The notes: generated by a model not told the origin, from the sequence alone. Numbered from the stretch's first letter, positions 22,161 through 35,305 are shown. The stretch: 64,000 nt of DNA from Brachynemurus nebulosus (GCA_035578155.1 JAPWDM010000006.1:18554305-18618304); one strand, 5' to 3'. Program-made: numbers and translations.

Positions 22161-23944
22161 GGGGAGAGGTGTGCCCATAGTAACAAAAAAAAATATACAG
22201 GCTAGTAACTTTGTATTTATTAGTCACAGAGAATTAAATTTTTGGCACACGATACGGGAATTTTTCAGGTTTTGAATGAGCTGCACAAAAATACTCTATA
22301 TTGACTAATAATTAAAAACATTGCATTTATGTGGACCAAAGTGTAATGTTACAATCGTCACCAACAGAGGATCAATTGTTACCGGGCTTAGGTCAATTGT
22401 AACGCTCATTATTTAGTTGAATTTACACGTTAGTTATTATAATTAATCCACACGGAGAGAAAAATCCTATAATTTTTGTAGAGAAAATTTCAGAAAATTA
22501 CCATGCTCCCCTATAATCCGTGCGCGATCGACGACCAAAATAAAAAATATGTGTTAGCATGGTAAAATTTAATGTGGTGCTAACACAACTTTTATCACAC
22601 TCTTATGCATATATATTATAGTTTAATTCTTGTTGTCGTACTCTTTCATTTGCGCATCTGACTCGCGACCTTATGTTGGTTGCACTGTACCTGTAAAAAC
22701 ATGTATACAAAAATGATTGCCAACAATATATTCTAATACATATACTAAAGATAGGTAAATAACAAAAAGATGAATTAAACGATGACATCGTCCTAAGAGA
22801 GTGTAAAAGAAACTGACTACTAGCTGTGCTAGCTGCTTGTAACACAGTGATAAATCAAGGTGCTTGGTGCGAACTGTCTGACAAAGTTTCTTCAACATTC
22901 CACACCTATGGTTCGCATGTAACTCGCTCAGTGAGGTACATTTCATTACAGCGTTCCCAACACAACCAACCTTCTTTCTGTTTTTTTTCTTTCTATTATT
23001 AGCATGTTAGTATGGTAATTTTTTTAATAAAAACAATTAAAAATTATTTTTTTGTCGGTAATGGAACTTTTTACTGTGCTGTTTTACAAATTTTACGGAG
23101 ATAATATTACGAAAAGAACATTCCATCCTTTAAATTTTTTATGATTAATTATAATCTTTATATTTTTATCTTACAGAATTGAATATGTTCGCCTTTTACA
23201 CGTCGATTGTAGTGCTGAGCACAGTAATTTTTATAGGAATTTTCTCTCCGTGCAGTTTTAAAAATTCTTCCTTAGGTACATATTGAGTAAGAAAGGTGCC
23301 AAATAGCATAGTCTCAGGCAACAGCTCTGAATTTTTTCTCTTTCTATTACTTTTTTAACGGAATTCATATATACATCATTGAATATAGTTTCTATCCTAG
23401 TTTTTCGTTTTGTATATTATAAGCATTTTTTTAATCCCATTAATGGAAGATTTTTGTTTCTCCTTTATTATTCTGATTCATACCTAAAATATAAAGTTTA
23501 ATTTTGTTCAACTAAAATTTTTTATCAGTTGTACATGTTACAATCGACACTACTGAATTTGTTACAATTGTTCCACCGCTGTTTCATTTTATAAAAAAAA
23601 GGCATAAAATATTAATTAGGGTTAAAAAAGCTAAGCTACCTATCTGATAATATTATTTGATTGATTGTTTTTCCAGTAAAATCACTTTTCTTCCAATTAA
23701 TGGGCTATTTATTTCAAAAATCAAAAAATTGTTAACGCACTCAAAATTTGCGATTAGCTTATATAAACACATTTGATATTGCTGAGAGAAAACCGCTGGA
23801 CGATATTAACTGAAAATTTTGTCAGTAAAGCACAACTTTAGAAGCCACTTTATGATATGTAATACTCTTCAATAGGATTGATAGATGTCTTGCAAATTTT
23901 GAAGTTACAATTCACCCTCTGTTACTACTGACACACCTCTCCCC
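22161..23944. mobile_element. 1.78-kb TA-flanked element splitting the satellite
   Basis: Begins ggggagaggtgtgcccatag and ends with an inverted match (ctgacacacctctcccc). TA flanks both ends (22159-22160, 23945-23946). Satellite sequence on the two sides joins correctly when the element is removed, because an intact unit reads tctgaattacatggtag there. The ends are thus fixed independently of the TIR. Repeated gttacaatt-type motifs lie inside both ends. No transposase frame was found, and another element (22451-23252) is nested within. Confidence 0.82.
22451..23252. mobile_element. 802-bp MITE, cacggagagaaaa family
   Basis: Starts cacggagagaaaaatcct and ends aattttctctccgtg. The dinucleotide CA borders both sides (22449-22450, 23253-23254). 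It lies wholly inside the 22161-23944 element. A 206-bp foldback with the same ends is at 54271-54476. The open frames at 22603-22946 are not recognisable proteins. Confidence 0.75.
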
Positions 23945-23946
23945 TA

Positions 23947-24305
23947 TATGGTAGACCAAGTGGTCGGAAAACGACATTTCATATTACATAATCAAATGTT
24001 ATTCCAACTAATAGCGAAAATGATTCTAGGATACAATAATTCTATTTAAGATTAAAGAATTGTTTTTAAACATTTTTTCAACGCCTGTCGACATTTTTCT
24101 GAATTACGTGGTAGATCAAGTGTCGACATTTTTCTGAATTACGTAGTAGACCAAGTGGTCGGAAAACGACATTTCATGTTGCACGAGTCAAAATGTTATT
24201 CTAACTTCTGACGGAAATGATTCCAAGCTACATGAATTCTATTTAAAATTAAAGAATTGCTTTTAAACATTTCTAAAAGTGCCGATATTTATCTGAATTA
24301 CATGT
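23947..24305. repeat. 168-bp satellite, right part
   Basis: Continuation of the array interrupted by the 22161-23944 element. About two units remain, with a local duplication of the gtcgacatttttctgaatta block near 24086 and 24121. Confidence 0.8.
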
Positions 24306-24495
24306 TTGGCCAGAAAAATCGGTGCTGTCCGAAAAGTCCCAGATCAAAATCAAGATTAAACTTTGCAAATTCCAAATTATGTATACCTATCAGCAAGGCC
24401 AAACCAAGATTACTGGCCTTCGTTTTGAATTGTGTTCCGACATATTTGATTAGTATCTCTTCTAACATCGACAAATTAAAATTATGTGTTTTAAG

Positions 24496-25335
<840 letters not shown>

Positions 25336-25343
25336 GTTTTAAG

Positions 25344-26101
25344 TACTATGAAAAAACTGCATAGGTCCAATCAAAAATTGTCGGACGTTATTAACAAATA
25401 AAGCAAAATTAGACGTACAACCAAAAGGAAAAGAGACAGAAAACTATGAGTACGTCCCTTTTTAGTTGCTTTGACCTATAAAAAAATTTTATTAGATACC
25501 ATGAAAAAAAAAAACAGATTTTTGTTTTGTTTTGCTACTTATATTAAATCTACCCCTTTTCAAAAAAAAATGACAATAATACCTTCAATATGTTTCGAGT
25601 CAACCAAGTACAAAAGAAAAACATGAAAAATTATTATGAAAATATTTTATTTTCGGCAACAACGTAACGTGTGAAAATTATAAATTTCCTCTGAGTAGAT
25701 AATAAAAATTTCACCAAAAATGTTGAAATAAATTTATCAAGTATTAAAATGTCAGTCATAAATCTCGTCGTCGCTCTAAGCTTGAGCTTTCATTGTCGCG
25801 CCCGTGTAGCGGATGGCGTAGCTGGGTGATGCTTTGTTGAGTAGTTGTGTCTTGTTGAGCTACATATGTGTAGGATACGATACACGGATAACATATTATG
25901 TTGTAGGTGAAAGTTATCAGTCGTACATTTTTTGCTTTCAACGATAGACGGTAAACAAATCAAGAGATTTTCTCGTACGAAATTTATATTAATATAAACA
26001 AAAAATTTAAATTTATTTGAGACATGACCGAATTTAAAATGGCTGCGGTGAAGGCGTTGGGTACAAATATAAAGATGGTATTTCATTTCCACTCCTCTGT
26101 T
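25344..26101. other. Non-coding stretch
   Basis: No feature is supported except that 26041-26085 (aaggcgttgggtacaaat, aagatggtatttc) recurs as a short direct repeat just beyond the right end of the next element (26955-26992). Confidence 0.45.
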
Positions 26102-26105
26102 TTAA

Positions 26106-26932
26106 GTTACCATCACAGTGTAGAATTTTGATAAAATTATTTATTTCATCTTTAGTCTTATCTTAAAGTATATACAGTTATGCATGTTCTCTGAAAATTT
26201 CAAATTGAAATTCGAATTATTACGGTCGCTACGACCACGGATCTAAATACAAAACTCTTTGGATTGATTGGCGCCTTTTGGCGGAATGTTATACCACTTT
26301 ACATTCAGTCTTTACACAGCCAGTGAACATACAAGATGAACTGTTATCACCACAGTAGGTATCACATTTTTGTTGACACAATCATTTGAAACAAATTTGA
26401 GACAAACTTGAAACGCGTATATCTCGCAATGCCCTTTTTAAAAACGGTACCCACTCTCAGAGGGAACGTTTCCAAGCTATAAGGTTGAACTTTCGACAGA
26501 ATATTCTTTATTCCATTCTCCATGTACCTATGGAAGCTTTTTTTTTTGAAATCTTCCTATTTTTTCACTCGGAAAACTGTTAAAAAATAGGCCTAAATTT
26601 TGTACTTTTTATTCAAACCGCCGCCATTTTTTCAAATTTCAAGAAAAGAAAAATCTCCATAGAAACATAGCGGTTTACCTACAGATTGATAATCTATTTG
26701 ATTTTTTTTTTCGGATGAAAACTGCGGCTGCAATCGTGGACACTTTTTAAAAAATATTATAACAGGTAATTACTTATAAAAAATAAATAAATAAAAATGA
26801 ATAAAAAAAATTTCTATTATTAAATAGTGGTATTAATCGTAAAAAAAAATTATCCCAATTCCCTATCCGATCCATTCGAAAAAAAATTGCGAAAATTGAC
26901 TATTTTTTGATCGATTACACTGTGATGGTACC
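26106..26932. mobile_element. TTAA-flanked element, piggyBac-like
   Basis: The 827-bp unit begins gttaccatcacagtgta and ends tacactgtgatggtacc. TTAA sits directly outside both ends (26102-26105, 26933-26936), the target of piggyBac-type transposases. The interior is non-coding. The termini are not the classical piggyBac CCC start, so the superfamily call rests on the duplicated TTAA. Confidence 0.6.
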
Positions 26933-27164
26933 TTAAGTACCTACACGCATGTGGTGAAAGCGCTGGGTACAAATAGAAAGATGGTATTTCTTTTCTTAGA
27001 TAACTATTTTAAGCGGCCCATACACGCTCAATAATATTATGGACGACTGGACGAGTCACTTCTCTGTTATAATTTATTCGGTGATCTACTTTTACATAAA
27101 TCAGATTCTTAGGTCAAAATGTGACAATTCTGATTATGTCAAAAATGGAAAAAAAAACTGTGCT

Positions 27165-27415
27165 TCAAATTTTTTGTTTCTGGCGTGAAAGTTACGGTTT
27201 TTGGAGTTTTTAAAACAATTTCGTATACGTGATGACGTCATTAACGTCAATTTTTTCTTTTTTAGATTAGCAGTTACAAAAATGACACGAATCACGTAAG
27301 TTGGTGAAAATTTGAGTAATTTGAATGCCAAATTTTCATCTTTTCTGTAAAAATGATCATGATTTTTTTGTTTAGTAGTATTGCGCTATTTTCAGTTTGT
27401 AAATTAGAATAGGAA
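27165..27415. repeat. Diverged copy of the hAT-like repeat at 49610-50105
   Basis: The order of blocks gcttcaaa, gatgacgtcat, agttacaaaaatga and aaattttcat matches 49845-50085. The hAT termini are not preserved here. Confidence 0.45.
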
Positions 27416-27706
27416 ACTGACCGTTTGCTCTGCAATCGACCGGTTGAATAACATTGATATAATTATATAGTTTGTTTACCGAAACGACTAAATTTAAGTA
27501 AACAAACGTACTTTTCATTTGTGTCCGAGCTTATTTAAAAAATTTTTTTAGCCTGCTAAATTTCTTCGTTCGGAATGAAGGAGCCATGTACAATAGCCTA
27601 ATTTTTAAGGGCACCCAATGGGAAACTAACCGTTTGGGTAGACCTGTCTGCCAAAAATTTTAAACATTTTTGTATGCATCAATATTGGTTCCAAAGTTAA
27701 ATACCA

Positions 27707-27965
27707 AAATACCCCTGTCGCAGCATCCTGAATAGCATAGCGAATTTCTGTTTATAAAAATTAGTTTTTCTCGGAAACCAGTTGACATAGAAAAAAAGTT
27801 TAAAGACCTATTTTATGTAATTTTTTCTTCTCTTTTAAATGGTGTAAAAAAATTTCGCAAAAATTTTTGAATAAGTGGAAATTTTGGCAAAAAAACTGAT
27901 TTTTTGCAAGAACAAAAACCATGTTCCTGGCATCCGACGTGTCTGGCTGACGAACTCATCCAATG
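27707..27965. repeat. Family M arm, inverted orientation
   Basis: Starts aaaatacccctgtcgcagca and ends near gacgaactcatccaatg. The innermost part (the tctcgaacgaaat block) is missing. Sequence changes abruptly to an AT-rich tract of tagatatattaatatctac. Confidence 0.72.
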
Positions 27966-28072
27966 TAGATATATTAATATCTACATTAATATAATTATAT
28001 ATATATATATTAATATCTATCCAAAACTCGTTTATTAATCTGTAGAATACTCTATTGCGGGGGGTGGCCGCG

Positions 28073-28074
<2 letters not shown>

Positions 28075-28158
<84 letters not shown>
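28075..28158. repeat. (TA)n microsatellite, palindrome core
   Basis: Pure TA between cgcg on both sides (gccgcgcgata / tatcgcgcggc). The abrupt change from GC-rich arm to TA core is striking. Confidence 0.98.
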
Positions 28159-28160
<2 letters not shown>

Positions 28161-28246
28161 CGCGGCCACCCCCCGCAATAGAGTATTCTACAGATTAATA
28201 AACGAGTTTTGGATATCTCTAGAAACCGAAAATAATATTTGCTAAA

Positions 28247-28249
<3 letters not shown>

Positions 28250-28325
<76 letters not shown>
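28250..28325. repeat. (TA)n microsatellite, palindrome core
   Basis: Pure TA flanked by gctaaaatttata and its inverse tataaattttagta. Confidence 0.98.
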
Positions 28326-28328
<3 letters not shown>

Positions 28329-28405
28329 TTTAGTAAATATTATCTTCGGTTTCTAGAGATATCCAAAACTTGTTTATTAATCTGTAGAATACTCTATTGC
28401 GTTAA

Positions 28406-29060
28406 TTAGGCAACCCTACATCAAACGAAAGAAAAAATTCTTGAAAACTCTATATTGATTCAAGTGGCAGGCAAGACGCTTATATCGAAAGAGAGATTTC
28501 CTTCGTTATTGAATCGGGCTTCAGGCTGTATATTCTTGGCAACCGCTTAGTTTTATTGACGAAAAAATTCCCAGACAATGCGTGTCCTACTTTGGTAGAC
28601 AGTCTTTTCTGTTTTCTAGTCTCAAGTATTTTGAAATAATTTAAATTATTCCAGTTAGATAATACAATTAATTATATATACCAATGGTATTTCTTTACAT
28701 AATATATTTTTACATTGTGATTTACTATGTATTTATATGTCTATAAAACGCATTACGATAATAATATATTTGGTTTGGTGTTAAATTTCACAAATTAACA
28801 TAACATGAATACACAGTCTGATAGTGTCAACAGCATGTACGAGACATAGGAGACAGATAACGTGATGTACACCGCGCAACGTAGTATAGGTGTCGGGGGT
28901 ACCGGTAGTCGTGACTTGTGACACAGAGCTCCGTACATACTGTGTAGAAAAAATGGTTGGTGAATATGTGAGTGTATTCAAATTGTCTATACGTTACAGA
29001 ATGTGCAAATTTTTGCAAAAATTTATATTTTAACGATTTGAATGGAGAAATTTATTTTAA
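28406..29060. other. Non-coding stretch
   Basis: No supported feature. Overlapping short frames on the minus strand at 28781-29018 have no domain. Confidence 0.5.
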
Positions 29061-29390
29061 AACACCCTGTGGCACCATCGTACATAACACAGCAAATTTT
29101 CGTTTATAAAAATTGGTTCTTCTCGGAAACCAGTCTATATGTATAGAGTAATGGTTCAAAAACCTTTTTTATGTGATGCTTTCTCCTCTTTCTAATGGTG
29201 TAAAATAATGTCGCAAAAATTTTTGAACTAGGAAAAATTTGGGCAAAAAACTAACTTTTTTCACGGAAAATGCCCAAAAACCGTTTTCGACATCGGACAT
29301 ATCTGGCTAACGAACTGGTCCAACGATTTGGGACTTCCAACATTTTCACCAAATTTCGTAAAAACAGGACATTTCGTTCAGGAGTTATCG
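29061..29390. repeat. Family M arm, diverged, inverted
   Basis: Starts aacaccctgtggcaccatcg (a diverged terminal block) and ends gttcaggagttatcggg. It is joined without a gap to a fragment of the tctagacccggacac element. Confidence 0.68.
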
Positions 29391-29662
29391 GGAGAGGTTA
29401 GTTTGCATGTTATTACATTATTTAAGTAAGTGTTCGGGTAAGACGGATTTGGAGTGTAGACCCGGACACTTACTAATTATTTTTATTTTTTTTTTTATTT
29501 TTACTTATAATAAAACAAATGGGTCAGGGATATAACAAATAATATACGCTCTTTCTAATGGTAATACTTTTATTGGTGATATTTATGAAGGAAACATGTA
29601 TAAACATAGAATTATACCAAAAAATGTAAAAAAGTGTCCGGGTCTAGACGGTTTTACGGTTA
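29391..29662. mobile_element. Right-hand fragment of the tctagacccggacac element
   Basis: Matches 14519-14790 from gagaggttagtttgcatgtt to gggtctagacggttttacgg with few changes. The left two thirds of the element are absent; family M sequence takes their place. Confidence 0.8.
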
Positions 29663-29664
29663 CG

Positions 29665-30732
29665 ATTTTTAGCATTTAATTCATCGTATCCTAAAGTAAT
29701 TTTTTTAGCTATAAGTCACATGATTGGAAACTGACGGTGACGTTACATTTTCTTACATTTTGATCGGTTATTCTACTCTATAATAAAAAAAAAATTTCCT
29801 ATTTATACAAAAAATAATTTTTTTTTCTTGATTACAAAATACCAATTTCTATTTAGAGAATGTGACGTAACTGATAGATAATGAACGTTTTCCCGCAAAT
29901 TTTCAGAAAAGATATTAAATTACAATTTTTTCTAGTGATTTTCGATATTATTTTAAAAATGAAAATTGTGGGTATTTTAAAAACAGTTTGCCAAATTTAT
30001 TCAAATACCCTATTCCGGCAAAATATGACGTATATATACTAGACCAAAGTTACTTTTATAGTAATCACTTACTTACAATTGTCGTAAAAATTTAAACAAT
30101 GATATTCTGATAAAAAATAAAAGACTGATTTTGACTTTTTGGAAATAGCAACTTCTCTTTCTAAAGCGATAGCAAATAATTTTAGTTGTACTGATTCTGA
30201 ATGACCCGGTATATTTATAAAACAAATGTGTGACATATGAGTCCGACCACGAGACCTAGTAAGTAAAACCCTTTCTGCTTTATTTATTACACATACAAAA
30301 AAATCTTGTAATGAATTACACTGTAATATAATATTAAATGTAATTTATATTTACAAATGTGTGTATAAAAATATATAAACACATCTGTGGTAGACAGAGC
30401 CATGTTACTATTATTATCTAATATCAAAACAGAGAAGTTCTACCGTAAATTTATTAAATAAAACTTTCGTTTCTGGGACATTTAATTAATAAAAATAATC
30501 GCCAAATGTGTGTCGAAAACGTATCAAGTCAAACATATATCATTTCTGGTTTATCATAAAAATACATAAATATGTATATGCAGTGTTCAAAGATATTTTC
30601 TTTAAAAGTGTTGAATATAGGCCAACAAACACTTATGGTAGGGTATCGCATATTAGGTAACACTACTAAATATGTCATAGACAGAAATGCAAATTTTATC
30701 CATTTTGCTTCCGAGACTACTCAAGTAGCGAA
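29665..30732. other. AT-rich non-coding stretch
   Basis: Nothing supported on either strand. Confidence 0.55.
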
Positions 30733-31425
30733 AGCATTGTGATCACCTTTGAAAAATAAAAAATTCTTTCCTTCCAAAATAAAATTTTTTACGCATATTT
30801 TACGTTTTAGTGCTTTCTGAACAATTTTTGTTGGGTGTCTGTTTAACCGTCTGTGTGTCGCCAGTTTGTATCAAGTGGCATAACTTCTGAACTATTCGAT
30901 TGTTTTTAATGAAACTTTTAGAAACTATACAGTTTGGTTGCTAGATGGTCCCCTATGAACTTAATCGAAATCGGAGTAACGGTAGCTACACCGCTACCAT
31001 GTTATTCCATTAATACCTATACCAAATTGCACCAAGTAACATAACTTCTGAACTATTCAATTGTTTTTTATGAAATTGTTCGAAATTATGCAGGCTGGTT
31101 CCTAGATGGTCCCCTACAAATTTTATTGCATTCGGAGTAATAGTATGCATGGCGCCACCATGAAATCCCTTTAAATGTCAATAGGTATCTTATTTACTGC
31201 TAGTCCCACTTCGCTCAAATTTTTAAAGTATGTTGGGAGTTAGTTTCTAAAATAATTTTGCTATCATTTTATAATTTAGCCTTTAAGCATTTTGAGTTAC
31301 AACAATTTTTATGGACTTTAACGCGAAAATATAATTTCACGGTACATATATTTGGTAGAATACTGTTTTAAAGTCTTTTACGAGTACGAGGAAGCTGTGT
31401 GCCACACCTCACTGGCAACGTATTT
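30733..31425. repeat. Dispersed repeat T, copy 1 (uninterrupted)
   Basis: Matches 37037-38928 in order. It starts attgtgatcacctttgaaaa and ends near gtgtgccacacctcactggc. Inside are two tandem units with a period of about 161 bp (cataacttctgaactattc at 30879 and 31040). This copy lacks the two insertions seen in copy 2 and gives the empty sites: near 30790 for the 976-bp MITE and at 31138 for the pogo-like MITE. Its class is unknown and it is non-coding. Confidence 0.8.
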
Positions 31426-32626
31426 TAGATTCTGTACCTTAACAGGACAAACATGTCCGTCCGTCTGCCTCTCACAGACTTTCTTTTTTGGAAAACTATG
31501 TAAATGTAGTAATTTTAAATTTTGTATAATGTCATTAGAAAAAAAAGTTATCTTGGATTAAAATCGGGAGTCGGTTTGGTTTAGAAAAAAAATTTAATTA
31601 TTAAGTGGTATGAGGAATCATTTGAAACGATTATCTCTAAAGATTCTGATGTTTTCTTATAATTTTTAGTTCAGTATTCTTATTGATATAGTTCAAAATT
31701 TATTAAAAATGACCGTCCCCTCTCCCCCCTGAATCGCAACTGGTTCAGAACTCTAAAGAATTTATTATAATGTAAATTCTAGTGTTACAGAAAAATGAAA
31801 CTTTAGATCGATCGTAAGTACATCGGTATCCTTTTTGGTTGTTGTTAAGAGACTGTCAAAGTTTAGAAATACATACCTAAAAACATATTCGATATAATTG
31901 TATGCGACAATCCTTCGACACGATTGTAGAACCAACCACCATCAAATCACACTTTATAAATCAACGAAAAGAGAAAAAAAACACATTTAATTACTAATTA
32001 TGAGCGACTAATTAGCACTTTTGTACATAATTAACATTGTTTACTACTTTTATTTGATCTAATGCTGCTATTCTGTTGTCATGCATTCGTTTTTTGGTTT
32101 TTTTTTTCGTTCCCGTCCCGTCCCGTGTGGATTCAACACAAACGGTAAACAATTAAACATTTAACGTTGTTGTTAATCAAATTACACAAAGCACCATAAC
32201 GTATGTAATGTTATGTAATGTTATGTAATGGCTGCAAGCAAATTGCCTACATCTTTATGTGCCTTATTTATTTATGTGTTATTTATAAAACACTCAATTG
32301 TTTTTTTTGTTTATAATTATTCAAATGGTTTTTTTTTCTTTTTAGATATAATTAATTAATTGTTGTCATAAACATTCGGATTGATATTTATTTTGATTTA
32401 AATTTGAAAAACAGAAAAATAATGATTTTACAAAACAGTTTTTTGTTTTGGGGATAAAATTATGAGAAATGAGGTATACAGATTTGGAAATTGATATTAT
32501 TTCAATACTCGCATGAGAGAATGTGACGTTACAGCCTGTCTCTAATCACTTGAGCAATGGCTAAAAAGAATTATTTTTTTAATTAATTTTTTCTAAATTA
32601 AATAATAATAGTTAGGTCCAACTACC
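31426..32626. other. Non-coding stretch with small tandem motifs
   Basis: 31600-31715 is a diverged match to 20086-20180. A 10-bp unit ttatgtaatg is repeated three times at about 32203-32230, and cccgt about three times near 32112. No gene is supported. Confidence 0.5.
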
Positions 32627-33044
32627 ATACAGCCATTCTTTTGTTACGTACGTGACATTTTCATGCCGTTTACACGCCTTCTTATAAGAAAAAAAAGTTA
32701 TTTTTTTCTTATAAATTTTCAATACTAAGCAGATAGATAAATGTGTAAACAATATTTGTACCGAATATAAAATACATAATATTATTAGTTTTAATGCTAG
32801 AGCTAATAAAGTTTGTGTTACGGACGTGACAAAACAGGCACTTTCTTGTCACGTACGTAACACAGCTAACATTAAAACTAATAATGTTATGTATTTTACA
32901 TTCAGTACAAATATTGTTTACACATTTGTCTATCTGCTTAGTATTGAAAATTTATAAGAAAAAAATAACTTCTATTTTTTTTTCTTACAAGAAGGCGTGT
33001 AAACGGCATGAAAACGTCACGTACGTAACAAAAAAATGGCTGTA
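32627..33044. repeat. 418-bp palindrome, about 190-bp arms
   Basis: The left arm starts tacagccattc with gttacgtacgtgac, and the right arm ends in the inverse (gtcacgtacgtaac, atggctgta). The arms also share acgccttcttataagaaaaa and aacaatatttgtaccgaat as inverted blocks. The centre is about 32835, where tacggacgtgac and gtcacgtacgtaac form an inner pair. It is non-coding. Confidence 0.85.
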
Positions 33045-33902
33045 TATGTATGAGTTTAAATATTTTTAGGTAATTAATTTTACCTGTCGGTAGGTAACAC
33101 GTCGGGAGCGAACTAACCTACGACCCTTTTTCAGGATAAGATTAAAATCTGACCGCGGACACGAACTAGAATGCACAATTTTGACGGCAAGGGGTACGTT
33201 TAAAAAAAATGGTTGCATAATAAATTTTTGTTTTTTTATAGTAGATTTTCTTTGATATCCTATTATTTTGAAAATTTTTCTTTCCCGAAATACCCCAACT
33301 GTGTGAATAGCTTCAAATTTCCCGAACGTGTATCTTAACAATCAGTCATACAATCTCATTCTAATAATAATGATTCTAATATTATAAATTTCAATTTAAT
33401 TTCACATACAACAAAAGACGAGTAAATGAGCAAACAAACAAGGGTGCTGGTTGGATGTTTCGATGGATTATTTCTGATTTAATGCTCGAGTCAGACGACA
33501 CAGACACTTGATATTTGATATTTTTAGATGTTTATAGTAGTTGAAGCGAGAGAGACACAGTCAAATGGAATTTAATATCTATCGCGTATATAGACTACAT
33601 GTATAGACATACTAAATATGTTTGATTTGTGCGATAAATCAGTATAAAACAATGTAATGTTTCATGAAACCCTTCTATAGGATTTTCTATTTTTTTTCAC
33701 TTTTAATTACACGCAAATACCTATTCATAAAACGAATATCCGCTTTCGCGGTTAAATTCGCAACTTATCAATATTCGTGTTTTTATTCGATTTCGTAAAT
33801 TTTTCGTTAACTCGATGACTCTGTTCTGCGAGTCTCATAGAAGAGTGAGGGGGGAGAAAGAGTATAAGAGCATGTGTCTCTGGGAAATATATACTTATAA
33901 TG
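33045..33902. other. Non-coding stretch
   Basis: No feature is supported; the frame at 33066-33341 has no domain. Confidence 0.5.
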
Positions 33903-33904
33903 TA

Positions 33905-34138
33905 AAAGCCCCCATTATGGAACGGTATCTAATACTGGAACAGTTTTGACATTTACATAATTATTAATGAAGTTATTGCTGAAAGAAACGTCTGATAACA
34001 AAAATTATTATTAATAGAATGATTTTTTTTCAATTTAAATTCACCTCGCATTTAATGTTTCTTTACTTAATTAAAGAAATAAATATGTAAATGTTAAAAC
34101 TGTTCCAGTATTAGATACCGTTCCGTAATGGGGGCTTT
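33905..34138. mobile_element. TA-flanked MITE, about 55-bp TIRs
   Basis: Begins aaagcccccattatggaacg and ends cgttccgtaatgggggcttt. The TIR continues inward to about 33960 and 34085. TA lies outside both ends (33903-33904, 34139-34140). At 234 bp with long TIRs and no frame it fits a Tc1/mariner-class MITE. Confidence 0.9.
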
Positions 34139-34140
34139 TA

Positions 34141-34847
34141 CGTTAAGTACATTTATTATAACCCTAATATGTATGTACTTTGGTTTTAGTGCTATGTTAC
34201 CAATTCTTGTGGTTAGGATGATAATACGGATTTAGAATACATAGAAAAAATATTTTCACCGTCAGAATTTACTCGGAGAAATATTTTTTTCAGAAAATAC
34301 AAAGAAATTTATAAATAACCAAAGTTTTTAGGAAGGCATCTATTATTAAAATCTATTATTAAAATATCTAAGAAAAATTTACTAAGAATACAAATGTATT
34401 TTGTCTACAAACTGATACGAAAATAAATACATATTAGAAAATTTTGAAGGGAAAACTTACAGAAATATTTAGCTTAAGCCAAATCAATTAAAAGTGGTCT
34501 AACGATATCAAACAAATGTGACAAATCGGGTTTCAGAAATCGGTTTTAACATGATTTTTAAAATATTATCATTGTAGAGATTTATATACATATACACTTT
34601 TTACTCGTTGTAAGCAACTTGGAATAGAATCTTATATCTTACTCTTTTTAGATAATAAAATTTGCATATACGTAAAAAGAGTAAGGCATATGATTCTATT
34701 TCAATTTTAAATTATACAAATGTGCTTGTGATAACTGAAAAATGGATGAATTTTCCCATATTGTACTGAAACAGATAAATACATTATCTAATACTGTTTC
34801 GAAACCTTTTAAAATCAAAACTTTAGCTTCAAAAACCTCGAAGATGA
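34141..34847. other. Non-coding stretch with a small hairpin
   Basis: At 34620-34704, ggaatagaatcttatatctt pairs with an inverted block (gtaaggcatatgattctatt) around a short loop. The remainder is featureless. Confidence 0.5.
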
Positions 34848-35291
34848 GCAGAGGATCGGTCATTTTTAGCAAATGTCATCACTAACTCCACCTACAGTAG
34901 TTTATACAAATTTATAAAAAATATCAATGAGAATACTTACCTTTCTTTAAATTTGAATATCTCTAAACTAAGAATCGTCAGTCAAATACGGCTGATGGGT
35001 CAATTATATGTAAAATTTTACGTAAATAATATAACTTACAAATGGGACCAATCGCGAGTTTGTGATATTTGTAACTTGGGTGAACAAGAAGGCTTGATTC
35101 ATTTTATTTTTACTTGCCCGATTTATAATTGGCTAAGATCTACTACAATAGAAAGTTTCATAAACCAGTATACAGATTCAGAAACACGGTTTACACATTT
35201 ATTATGCAACTTAGAGCCCATGAAGATAAACGCTATCTACCGCTACGTAACAACAGCCTTAAGGGTCCGTAGCTTCATAATCAATGAATAA
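34848..35291 (+). pseudogene. LINE polyprotein C-terminal fragment
   Basis: An open frame of 147 codons from 34848, just after an in-frame TGA at 34845, to the TAA ending at 35291. It resembles the C-terminal end of non-LTR retrotransposon ORF2 downstream of the reverse transcriptase. A basic, Leu/Ile-rich segment (LRIVSQIRL) is followed by a zinc-knuckle-like C-x2-C-x9-H-x4-C at 35061-35117 (CDICNLGEQEGLIHFIFTC, then PIYNWLR). The palm motifs of the polymerase and the endonuclease are absent upstream, so this is a 5'-truncated copy, the usual product of incomplete target-primed reverse transcription. The listed start is only the frame limit. Confidence 0.8.
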
Positions 35292-35305
35292 TCAATTCAG
35301 GTATA

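Larger units (their letters stand above)
28014..28405. repeat. Two overlapping palindromes sharing one arm
   Basis: The module carrying aatctgtagaatactctatt occurs three times in alternating orientation: 28038 (+), about 28165-28200 (-) and 28380 (+). The first and second copies form a palindrome around the TA array at 28075-28158, with ggggtggccgcgcgata next to the array on both sides. The second and third form another around the TA array at 28250-28325, with family E sequence (agaaaccgaaaataatattt) as inner arms. The middle arm could pair with either neighbour. Confidence 0.88.

Noticed and set aside
22603..22946. Two overlapping minus-strand frames of 80 and 91 codons
   Set aside because: They lie inside a nested MITE and show no recognisable domain.
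21826..24305. CRISPR-like array
   Set aside because: The units are 168-bp tandem satellite copies without short repeats and unique spacers, in a eukaryotic context.
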